Source: Phycisphaerales bacterium (GTDB taxonomy: Bacteria; Planctomycetota; UBA1135; UBA2386). From it: a stretch of DNA of 49,869 bases. The translations under genes were made by a program, and so were the position numbers. Location of the stretch: positions 1 through 49,869 of the forward strand of contig JADCJE010000007.1 in NCBI GenBank assembly GCA_020247305.1, written 5' to 3'. Positions 9,013-16,622 of the stretch are shown piece by piece; positions within the stretch are counted from its first letter, which is position 1; each line of letters starts with the position of its first letter. The notes under the pieces were generated by a model that searched no databases, was not told where the DNA came from, and saw only the letters and a program-made list of their open reading frames with translations.

Positions 9013-9714
9013 CTACGGCTCGGGCCTGGGCAGTTCGCCGACCCAGCGCACGGCGTCGCCGTCGCGCAACTGCTCGCGCTTCCAGATCGGCGCTTCGGCC
9101 TTGATGCGGTCCATCAACCAGCGGCACGCGTCGAAGGCAGCACCGCGGTGCGCGGCGGCGACGACGACGACGATCGAGGCCTCGCCGACCGGCACGAGCC
9201 CGAGCCGATGCGCGACGCGCGCGCGCGTGATGGCGAAGCGCGCGAACGCCGCGTCGAACAGCTTGTGCAGCACCTGCTCGGCCATCTCGGGGTAGGCCTC
9301 GTACGACAGCGACACGACGGCGCTGCCGTCGTTGTGGTCGCGCGTCGTGCCGGCGAACGTCACCACCGCGCCGTCGTGGTCGGTGCGGCACTCCGCTTCG
9401 AGCGCGCGCGGGTCGAGCGGCTCGCGCTGCAGCACGAAGGCCGCGCGCGCCGCCGGCGAACCGCCGCTGATCGGCGGGATCGGCGCCACCTCGTCGCCGT
9501 CGCGCAGGACCGTCGCAGGTCCGGCGTAGGCGCGGTTGACGGCGAAGGCGACGGGCAGCCGCTGCAGGGCCGGGGCGCGGCGGACGAGTTCGGCGTGCAG
9601 GTCGGCAACCGTCGCCCCCACGGACAGTTCGACCGCCACCGCGTCCGCGCCCAGGGCTTCGCGCACGGCGGCGAAGCATCGCACGGTGATCCGTATTGAC
9701 CGCACAGCGTCCAT
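9013..9714 (-). CDS. moaDE: Fused molybdopterin synthase (MoaD-MoaE)
   Basis: 233 residues. Residues 1-85 are a MoaD ubiquitin-like sulphur carrier ending in the canonical PISGG. Residues 86-233 are MoaE, the large subunit of molybdopterin synthase. MoaE hallmarks are GAVVTFAGTTRD, LSYEAYPEMAE, ARVAHRLGLVPVGE, VVVAAAHRGAAFDAC and the catalytic-lysine segment IKAEAPIWKRE. Together they convert cyclic pyranopterin monophosphate to molybdopterin. MoaD normally works through a free C-terminal Gly-Gly, here buried at residues 84-85. Fusions of this kind occur elsewhere (the mycobacterial MoaX type) and need proteolytic release. No other mo-cofactor gene is in the window. Confidence 0.93.
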   Translation of the reverse strand: MDAVRSIRITVRCFAAVREALGADAVAVELSVGATVADLHAELVRRAPALQRLPVAFAVNRAYAGPATVLRDGDEVAPIPPISGGSPAARAAFVLQREPLDPRALEAECRTDHDGAVVTFAGTTRDHNDGSAVVSLSYEAYPEMAEQVLHKLFDAAFARFAITRARVAHRLGLVPVGEASIVVVVAAAHRGAAFDACRWLMDRIKAEAPIWKREQLRDGDAVRWVGELPRPEP

Positions 9715-9816
9715 TCTTGGGCTATTGTGCCCGTGCGGTGGTTCCCGCGCACACGCGCGAGCTAGATTCCGCCGTAGCGCCGTTCCGCACCCCGACTAGA
9801 GCCCCGCACCAACGCA

Positions 9817-11196
9817 ATGCGCATCCTCCCCCTCGTCGCGTTCGCCGTCGCCGCCGCGCAGCTGCCCGCGCAGTGGGCGCTGATGGCCCCTGCTTCGTCG
9901 CCCTCGGCCCGCCGCGCCGGCGCGGCGGCCTTCGACGCAGCAGGCAATCGCCTGCTGTTCGTCGGCGGCATCCAGCCGAGCCCGAGCACGATCCTCGGCC
10001 AGACGTGGTCGTGGAACGGCACCGTGTGGACGCAGCTGTCGCCGGCGGGCGGCACGATCCCGCGCTGGGGCCACGGCCTCGTGCGCAACACGCAGAACAA
10101 CCGCCTGATCACCTTCGGCGGCCGCTCGCCGACGCTGAGCGCCTACGCCAGCGACACGCAGGAGTGGACGGGCTCCGCGTGGCAGACGATCGTCACCGCG
10201 AACGCGCCGAGCGCGCGCCACCTCTACGGCTTCGCCTACGACAGCGCGCGCAACCGCGCCGTGCTGTTCGGCGGCCGCACGAGCACGCAGACGCTGGCCG
10301 ACACGTGGGAGTACGACGGCGTCAACTGGACGCAGCGCACGACCTTCGACACCCCGCCGGCGCGCCAGGAGATGAGCATGGTCTACGACGCCAGCCTGCG
10401 GCGCGTGGTCCTGTTCGGCGGCCAAGACCAGTCGACGTCGACGATCTACAACGACACGTGGTTCTACGACGGCGCGAACTGGCAGCCGGTCGCGCCGGCG
10501 AGCTCGCCGACGCCGCGCTACCGCATGGCTTCGGCGTACGACTCGGTGCGCCAGCGCACGGTGCTGTACGGCGGCTTCGACGGCGCCAACGTGCTGACCG
10601 ACACGTACGAGTTCAACGGCAGCAACTGGGCCACGGTCACGACCGGCAACCCGCTGCCGGGCGCGTCGACGGAGACCCTGCACGGGTACGACCCCGTGCG
10701 GCGCAAGTTCGTGGTCTTCGGCGGCTTCGGCACCACGTTCAGCAGCCAGACGTGGGAGTACACCGGCGCCAACTCCGGCTACTTCGGCACGTTCGGCGCC
10801 GGCTGCCCGACGGCGCTAGGCGAGCCGACGCTGAGCAGCAACACGCCGCGCATCAACTCGACCTGGACGATCACCATCAGCAACCTGCCGGTCGACTGCG
10901 AGTTCGTGCTCATCCCGTACGGCCTGTCCAACACCAACAGCACGCTCGGGCCGCTGCCGGTGGACCTCGCCGCGATCGGACTCTCCGGCTGCTCGCTGAA
11001 CGTCGCCAACGACTTCGTGGCGGCGCAGCTGACGAGCAATGGCACGGCGACGTCGAGCCTCGTGATCCCGAACACGACGGCGCTGGTCAACACGTTCTTG
11101 TACGCGCAGGCGGTCCTGCTCGACATCGTGCCGGGCGTCGGCACGGCGCTGACGGCCGTTTCGCCCGGCGGCCGCGCCCTTCTCGGGCAGCAGTAA
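9817..11196 (+). CDS. Secreted kelch-repeat protein with Planctomycetota-type C-terminal domain
   Basis: 459 residues. The signal peptide is MRILPLVAFAVAAAQLPAQ. About six kelch blades follow, each with a hydrophobic strand ending in FGG or YGG and then a W/Y-rich strand such as TWEYDGVNW or TWSWNGTVW; they probably form one beta-propeller. From about residue 325 (FGTFGAGCPT, then PRINSTWTITISNLP) a C-terminal beta-sandwich module begins. I associate it with repeat proteins of Planctomycetota; it contains two spaced cysteines. Its role may be anchoring or sorting, which is inferred. The ATG lies 102 bp from the divergent moaDE start, so both promoters lie in that gap. Confidence 0.8.
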   Translation: MRILPLVAFAVAAAQLPAQWALMAPASSPSARRAGAAAFDAAGNRLLFVGGIQPSPSTILGQTWSWNGTVWTQLSPAGGTIPRWGHGLVRNTQNNRLITFGGRSPTLSAYASDTQEWTGSAWQTIVTANAPSARHLYGFAYDSARNRAVLFGGRTSTQTLADTWEYDGVNWTQRTTFDTPPARQEMSMVYDASLRRVVLFGGQDQSTSTIYNDTWFYDGANWQPVAPASSPTPRYRMASAYDSVRQRTVLYGGFDGANVLTDTYEFNGSNWATVTTGNPLPGASTETLHGYDPVRRKFVVFGGFGTTFSSQTWEYTGANSGYFGTFGAGCPTALGEPTLSSNTPRINSTWTITISNLPVDCEFVLIPYGLSNTNSTLGPLPVDLAAIGLSGCSLNVANDFVAAQLTSNGTATSSLVIPNTTALVNTFLYAQAVLLDIVPGVGTALTAVSPGGRALLGQQ

Positions 11197-11294
11197 CCAG
11201 GGCAGCAGTGAACAGGGCAGCCGCGTGATGAGGGCGGCAGCTTGATGAGGAAGGCAGGGCCCTGACGCCCGTCGAGACCTGACTCCCGTCGAGC
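11190..11294. repeat. Imperfect 17-bp tandem array after the kelch gene
   Basis: Starting at the kelch stop codon, three degenerate units built around AGGGCAGC..GTGA follow one another. A further degenerate stretch comes next, then two near-identical 17-bp copies at 11261-11277 and 11278-11294 (CCTGACGCCCGTCGAGA and CCTGACTCCCGTCGAGC). TGA triplets recur at 11209, 11226 and 11243, and again at 11263 and 11280, each 17 bp apart within a block. No gene lies here. Confidence 0.6.
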
Positions 11295-11352
11295 GCCGAG
11301 GACGGGCTCGGGTCGCGCGGCGGGCGCGCCGCCCCCGCGGGCGCGCAGCCCC

Positions 11353-12333
11353 TCAGGCCAGCATCTGGCCGACTTCCGCGACGTCGCCGGCGCTGCCGAG
11401 GTAGAGCGGCGTGCGCTCGTGCAGCTGGGTCGGGACGATGTCGAGGATGCGCTGCCGGCCGTCGGTCGCCGCACCGCCGGCCTTCTCGCACAGGAACGCC
11501 AGCGGTGCATTCTCGTACAGCAGGCGCAGCTTGCCCTCCGGCTTCTTCGCCTCGCCGGGGTACATGTAGATGCCGCCCTTGAGCAGCGTGCGGTGGAAGT
11601 CGCCGACGAGCGCGCCGGCGTAGCGCGCCGAGCGCTTGCCGCACCTGGTCTGCTGCGTGCGGAAGGCGCGCACCATCGCCTTGGTGCGGTCGTCCCACTT
11701 GGCCTCGTTGGCCTCGTTGACCGAGTAGCTGCCCTCGCCCTCGGGGATCTTGATGTCCGGGTGCGTCAGGAAGAACGTGCCGATCGAGCGGTCGAGCGTG
11801 AAGGCGTTGACCGGTCCGCCGGCGGAGTAGACGAGCATCGTGCACGGGCCGTACAGCACGTAGCCCGCGGCGACGAGGTCGCGGCCCGGCTGCAGGAAGT
11901 CGGCCAGCGTCGGCTTGCCGCCCGCGGAGCGGCGGCGGTAGACGCCGAAGATCGTGCCCATCTGGCCGGCGACGTCGACGTTGCCGCTGCCGTCGAGCGG
12001 GTCGACGGTGATGATGTACTTGCCGCTCTCGCCGCCCGGCAGGACGTGCACGTCCGCCATCTCCTCGCTGGCGACGCCGCAGACCATCGGCATGTTCTCG
12101 AACACCTGCAGCAGCGTGTCGTTGCTGATGACGTCGAGCGCGCGCACGTCCTCGTCCTGCACGTTGGTCGTGCCGGTGTAGCCGAGCTTGCCGACGAAGC
12201 CGGCGCGCATGATCTCGCTGGCGAGCATGCGCGCGAGCAGGCTGAAGCGGTTGAGGACGGTCGACAGCCCGCCGCTGGCGGCGGCACTGGCTTGGTCGCG
12301 GAAGAACTGTTCGCTGAGGGTGAGGCGGTTCAT
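11353..12333 (-). CDS. fbp: Fructose-1,6-bisphosphatase class I
   Basis: A 326-residue class I enzyme that hydrolyses fructose-1,6-bisphosphate in gluconeogenesis. The metal/phosphate signature is VDPLDGSGN (about 110-118), where most relatives have DPLDGSSN. VASEE (about 88-92) provides further metal ligands. The sugar-binding and C-terminal blocks are also typical (GGIYMYPGE, GKLRLLYENAPLAFLCEKAGG). ATG at 12333 has a GGAG about 10 nt upstream and gives a normal N-terminus. It is convergent with the kelch gene. Confidence 0.96.
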   Translation of the reverse strand: MNRLTLSEQFFRDQASAAASGGLSTVLNRFSLLARMLASEIMRAGFVGKLGYTGTTNVQDEDVRALDVISNDTLLQVFENMPMVCGVASEEMADVHVLPGGESGKYIITVDPLDGSGNVDVAGQMGTIFGVYRRRSAGGKPTLADFLQPGRDLVAAGYVLYGPCTMLVYSAGGPVNAFTLDRSIGTFFLTHPDIKIPEGEGSYSVNEANEAKWDDRTKAMVRAFRTQQTRCGKRSARYAGALVGDFHRTLLKGGIYMYPGEAKKPEGKLRLLYENAPLAFLCEKAGGAATDGRQRILDIVPTQLHERTPLYLGSAGDVAEVGQMLA

Positions 12334-12380
12334 CGGCGGGAGCTCCGGGAGCGGCGCATTCTTCCGGGCCGCCGCAGGCC

Positions 12381-14321
12381 TCACAACGGCGGCAGGAGCA
12401 ATCGCGGGCCCGGCTCGCCGTCGACGGCCAGCTCGGCGCGGTCGCGCGGCCGTTCGGACAGGCGCACGACGGCGGCGGTGGCCGCGTCGGCGGTGAGCAG
12501 CGTGCGCTCGACGCCATCGGCGGTCCGCCACCGCAGCGTCGCCCCCGCCGGCAGAGGCACCAGCGCGTAGCGGGCGCCGTCGGGCCCCAGTCCCAGGTCG
12601 CGCGCGGCCGACGGCGGCACGGGCGCGGCGTCGCGGCCGCGCCGCCAGTACAGCCGCAGGCTGTCGCCGCCGGGTCGGCCGTTGTCGACGGCCGGATCGT
12701 CGAAGCGCGCGAGTTCGACGAGGTCGCGCGCCGGGTCGAAGTCCGGCGCGAACCACCGTCCGCACGCGTGCGGCAGCGCCGGATCGCGCGCGAACTGCAC
12801 CGGGTTGTCGAGCACGAAGCGGACGCCCTCGCGATCGAGGAACGCGGCGAGTTCGCCGCGGCGCAGCGCCGCAAAGCTGCGCGCGTCGACGACGCCATCG
12901 AGGTTGACGACGCCGCGGCGTTCGCCGCCGCCGGCCGCGGCGAGCACGTCGGCGTGGAACGTGACGAGGCCGCTGTTGAAGCAGCCGACGCGCTCGCCTG
13001 CCGGCAGCACGTCGGCGAGGTGGCGACCGGCCATCGTCATCTCGACCTGCGCGCGCAACCGTTCGTCGACGAGGTGGCTGCCATCGAGGGCATTGCCCCC
13101 GGCGAACGCGACGAGCAGCCACGGCGCGCGACCGGCCAGCGCGGCGACGATGGCGAAGCCGACCACGGCGAGCGGCGCGGCGTAGTACCCGCGCGGGTAC
13201 CACCGCACGGCCCAATGCAGCGCGACGAGCGCCGACAGGCCGAGCGCCAACCACAGCGCGGCAGGCAGCCGCCGCAACTGCGGCGGCGCCGCCGCCAGCG
13301 CCGGCCGCGGCCGCACCGCCAGCATGGCCGCGCCGAGCAGCGCGATGCCGACGTCGCGCGCGCCCGCCGCGAATGCCGCGACCACGGCGGCGACCGGCGC
13401 GAGCCGCCATGCCGACGGCACGACAGCGCGCAGCGCCAGCCACAGCGCCAGCGCAAAGCCGCATGTCGAAGCCGCCGCGAACGGCGCGCCGAGCAGCAGC
13501 GGCCGCGTGTACCACCACTGCTGCCGCCAGAAGCCCGCGCCGTCGGGGTGCGCGAGATCCCAGTTGGCGTGCCAGAGCCACGCCATCGGCAGCGCCGAGT
13601 CCTGCAGCCAACTGCCGGCGATCGCGCGGTTGAGCGCAGCGTGCGCGGCGAACGCCACGACCGGCGCCAGCAGCGCGCGCGGGCCGTCGCGGCGGCACCG
13701 CCAGCACGCGAGCGCGGCGACGACGCCGAGCAGGTCGGTGCGCGCCAGCACCGCGGCAACGGCAAGCGCCGTGAACGCGGGCAGGGCCGCCCGCCGCGCC
13801 CACCACAGCGCACAGGCGCACAGGCAGGCGAGGGCGGTCTCCTGGCCGTTGCGGCACTCGCGCAACAGCAGCGGATGGCCCAGCCAGCACACGGCGAGCC
13901 CCCAGCCGAGCCACCGCCGCCGCGCCGTCGCCGCCCAGCCCCAGGCCGTCACCGCGTGCAGCGCAAGGCCGAGCCACGCTGCCGCCGCCGGCAGCGCCGC
14001 CGGCCCGCACAGCGCCGCCAGCGGCGCCAACAGCAGCGTCCACAGCCACTGCACGCCCGAGGTCGGCGCGCCATCGCTCACGGTCGGGCCGCGCCCGGCT
14101 GCGACGTTCGCCGCCCAGGTGAACTCGTAGAAGGCGTCGTCGCGTTGGCGATCGGCCGCGTCGGGGTCGGCGCAGGCCCATGCCACCGCACCGAGGGTCG
14201 CGAGTCCCAAGGTGGCGGCGAGCGCGAGCCGGCGGACGCGGGCCCGGTCGGCGGCAGGGTCGGCGGCAGGGTCGGCGGCAGGGTTGGCGGGAAGGCGATC
14301 CAAGCGGGCCGGGCGGACCAT
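12381..14321 (-). CDS. Large polytopic membrane protein, glycosyltransferase-C-like
   Basis: About 646 residues. Numerous hydrophobic segments fill the first ~430 residues, and a soluble ~200-residue C-terminal domain follows. After the first span comes DPDAADRQRDDAFYEFTWAANVAAGRG, an acidic extracytoplasmic loop. It resembles the DD/DE loop of GT-C polyprenyl-phosphate sugar transferases, followed by SDGAPTSGVQWLW. This suggests transfer of sugar from a lipid carrier to an envelope or protein acceptor; the acceptor is unknown. ATG at 14321 is chosen; the frame stays open to 14525, but that part reads as noise. Codons near the N-terminus contain the 12-bp tandem repeat at 14245-14292. The gene is divergent from the next one and 47 bp upstream of fbp. 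Confidence 0.6.
   Translation of the reverse strand: MVRPARLDRLPANPAADPAADPAADRARVRRLALAATLGLATLGAVAWACADPDAADRQRDDAFYEFTWAANVAAGRGPTVSDGAPTSGVQWLWTLLLAPLAALCGPAALPAAAAWLGLALHAVTAWGWAATARRRWLGWGLAVCWLGHPLLLRECRNGQETALACLCACALWWARRAALPAFTALAVAAVLARTDLLGVVAALACWRCRRDGPRALLAPVVAFAAHAALNRAIAGSWLQDSALPMAWLWHANWDLAHPDGAGFWRQQWWYTRPLLLGAPFAAASTCGFALALWLALRAVVPSAWRLAPVAAVVAAFAAGARDVGIALLGAAMLAVRPRPALAAAPPQLRRLPAALWLALGLSALVALHWAVRWYPRGYYAAPLAVVGFAIVAALAGRAPWLLVAFAGGNALDGSHLVDERLRAQVEMTMAGRHLADVLPAGERVGCFNSGLVTFHADVLAAAGGGERRGVVNLDGVVDARSFAALRRGELAAFLDREGVRFVLDNPVQFARDPALPHACGRWFAPDFDPARDLVELARFDDPAVDNGRPGGDSLRLYWRRGRDAAPVPPSAARDLGLGPDGARYALVPLPAGATLRWRTADGVERTLLTADAATAAVVRLSERPRDRAELAVDGEPGPRLLLPPL
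14245..14292. repeat. Four-copy 12-bp in-frame tandem repeat
   Basis: The unit GGGTCGGCGGCA is repeated about four times, the outer copies with one or two changes. It encodes repeats of Ala-Asp-Pro-Ala (ADPAADPAADPA) near the N-terminus of the membrane protein. Copy-number changes here would keep the frame. Confidence 0.75.
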
Positions 14322-14551
14322 ACCCGCCGCCCCCGCCCCACCGATGCCATCGATCGGACCGGTTGGCGCTGGCGCAGTCGGTCGCCGGTTGGGAAGAATG
14401 TGTCGCTGGCAACGTCTCAACCGCGCACCGCCTGCCAAGCTAGGGTCGCAGCTGCCCGGACCGCCTCCTTCGCACCACCGCAACGGCACCCGACCGTGAC
14501 CCGGATCCCACCAACCCGCCCGCACCGCGCCACCGCGCGGCTGCTGTCGTC

Positions 14552-16606
14552 GTGAGCCCGCGCACCTACGGTGCGGCGGCCGTCGGCGTCGGCCTGCTCG
14601 CGGCCCTGGCGGTCTGGTTCCTGCGCCCCGCAGTCGCCCCGGCGACCCCAGCAGCGCCGACGGCGAACGCTTCGGCCGGCGCTGGTGACCCGGGCACCGC
14701 CGCGGCAGGTCCGGCGGTCGCCGTCGCCAGTCCGCCGGGGCGCGCCGCAGGCGAGCGCACCGCCGCCCAGTACCGCGAGCCGGCCCCGAGCGCGCCGCTG
14801 CCGCAGGGCCTGCGCGGGCGCGCGGTCGATGGCTTCGGCCGGCCGCTCGGCGGCCTGCCGGTGCACCTCGTCGAGAGCGCCGCCAATGACCCGCTCGCTG
14901 TGCACGTGCTCGGCCGGCAAGGCGACGTCTTCCAACCGGTCGCCAGCACGGTGACGGCGAGCGATGGCGCGTTCGCGATCGGCCTGGCGGTGGCGCAGGA
15001 GCGCACCTACGACCTCTTCGTCACGTCGCCGGCGCACGCGACGGCGCGCCGCGCCGGCCTCGCCATCGTCGCCGAACGCTGGCACGACGTTGGCGACGTG
15101 GCGCTCGCGGCTGGGGCGACGGTGCGCGGCACGGTCACCGTCGCCGGCCGCCCCGACATCCCGGTCGCCGGCGCGGTGGTCACGGTGGCGACGGGTTCGG
15201 CGTTCGCCGATGCGCCGCTGCGGGCACTGCCCGACGCCGGCCAGGGCCTCGTCGCCACCAGCGGCGCCGACGGCAGCTACGAACTGCGCCACGTGCCGAG
15301 CCGCGGCCTCGTCGTCGCCAGCGCCGTCGCGCCGGGCTTCGCCCGTCTGCGCAAGGCCGACCTCGACCTGCGCGGCGACGGCCCGATCGTCGTCGACTTC
15401 GCGCTGCTGCCGGGCCAGAGCATCGCCGGCCGCGTCGTGGACGCACAGGGCGCGCCGCTCGGGCAGGCGCGCATCGACGCGTGGCCGCTGGAAGCGGCCG
15501 GCGACACGGCGAGCACGACGAGCGCCGCCGACGGCACGTTCGAGGTGCTCGGACTCGGCCTTGGCAAGCACGCCGTGCTGGCGACGCGCCGCGGCCACGC
15601 GACGGCGACCGCCAAGGGCATCGACAGCGGCGCCCGCAACGTGCAATTGCAGATGGCCGCGCTGGCGAGCGTGCGGGTGCGCGTCGCCGCGGCAGATGGC
15701 GCGCCGCTGCGGCGTTTTCGCCTCGGCCTGCGCCGGATCTTCGTCGCCCACGGCGGCGCCATCGCGGCCGTGCCCGAGGTGGCCGACCGCAGCGTGCAAC
15801 TCGGCCCCGACGAAGCGACGGCCGCGCTCGACGGCGCGCCCGCCGGCGAGTTCTGTGTGCAGGTCGAGGCCGACGGCTTCGCCAAGGCGCTGTCGGCGCC
15901 GTTCGTCCTGCCGGCCGGCAGCGACGATGCCGCCGCGCCGCGCACGGTCGACGTGGCGGTCGCCATGGGTCCCGGCGCCACCCTGCGCGGCCGCGTCCTC
16001 GCCGAGAACGGCGCGCCGCTGGCCGACGCCGTGGTGCGCACCCTGGCCGCCGGCGTTGCCATCGACAGCCCGTTCCGCCGGCTGCTCGGCGACGCGGCGA
16101 CCGAACGCATCACCACCACCCAGGCGCGCACCGACGCCGACGGCTGGTTCGCCTGCGAACATCTCGCCTTCGGCAACTACCAGTTGCTGGTCGAGCATCC
16201 CGCCGCGTGCCGCGGCGGCATCGCCGACCTGCCGCTGGCCGAAGCCGGCGTGCGGACGCTGCCGCCGATCGTGCTGGCGACCGGCGCCGCCGTCGCCGGC
16301 CGCGCGACGATCGGTGGCGCGGTCGCGCCGCAGATGAAGGTCGTGCTGACCACGCCGGCCGGTCGCGGCGATGCCGCCGAGCCGCTGCGCCTCGAAACGG
16401 TCACCGACCCCGACGGCAGCTTCCGCATGCCGCGGCGCGTGCCGCCCGGCGTCTACGAGTTGCGCGCCGCCCGCACCGGCGGCGACGCGCCCGAGGCGCA
16501 CGTCGTACCCATGATCCTGCAAATGCAGCGCACTGCCGTCGCCGTCGCCGTCGCCAGCGGCCAGCGCGACGTGCGCGCCGACATCGACCTTCCAACCGAC
16601 CGCTGA
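14552..16606 (+). CDS. Membrane-anchored multi-beta-sandwich protein (carboxypeptidase regulatory-like), copy 1
   Basis: 684 residues. An N-terminal hydrophobic anchor (AAAVGVGLLAALAVWFL) is followed by an Ala/Pro-rich linker to about residue 80. Then come six or more beta-sandwich units of the carboxypeptidase regulatory-like/transthyretin type. Each has the pattern xGRVVDxxGxPLxxAxV followed by TxADGxF and GxYxLxVxxxG (for example SIAGRVVDAQGAPLGQA, TTSAADGTFEVLGLG). Such modules are structural or ligand-binding parts of envelope proteins; no catalytic domain is visible. The start is GTG (GTGAGC). It is 16 bp upstream of a colinear paralogue and almost certainly co-transcribed with it. Confidence 0.75.
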   Translation: MSPRTYGAAAVGVGLLAALAVWFLRPAVAPATPAAPTANASAGAGDPGTAAAGPAVAVASPPGRAAGERTAAQYREPAPSAPLPQGLRGRAVDGFGRPLGGLPVHLVESAANDPLAVHVLGRQGDVFQPVASTVTASDGAFAIGLAVAQERTYDLFVTSPAHATARRAGLAIVAERWHDVGDVALAAGATVRGTVTVAGRPDIPVAGAVVTVATGSAFADAPLRALPDAGQGLVATSGADGSYELRHVPSRGLVVASAVAPGFARLRKADLDLRGDGPIVVDFALLPGQSIAGRVVDAQGAPLGQARIDAWPLEAAGDTASTTSAADGTFEVLGLGLGKHAVLATRRGHATATAKGIDSGARNVQLQMAALASVRVRVAAADGAPLRRFRLGLRRIFVAHGGAIAAVPEVADRSVQLGPDEATAALDGAPAGEFCVQVEADGFAKALSAPFVLPAGSDDAAAPRTVDVAVAMGPGATLRGRVLAENGAPLADAVVRTLAAGVAIDSPFRRLLGDAATERITTTQARTDADGWFACEHLAFGNYQLLVEHPAACRGGIADLPLAEAGVRTLPPIVLATGAAVAGRATIGGAVAPQMKVVLTTPAGRGDAAEPLRLETVTDPDGSFRMPRRVPPGVYELRAARTGGDAPEAHVVPMILQMQRTAVAVAVASGQRDVRADIDLPTDR

Positions 16607-16622
16607 GCATCGAGCCGAACCT

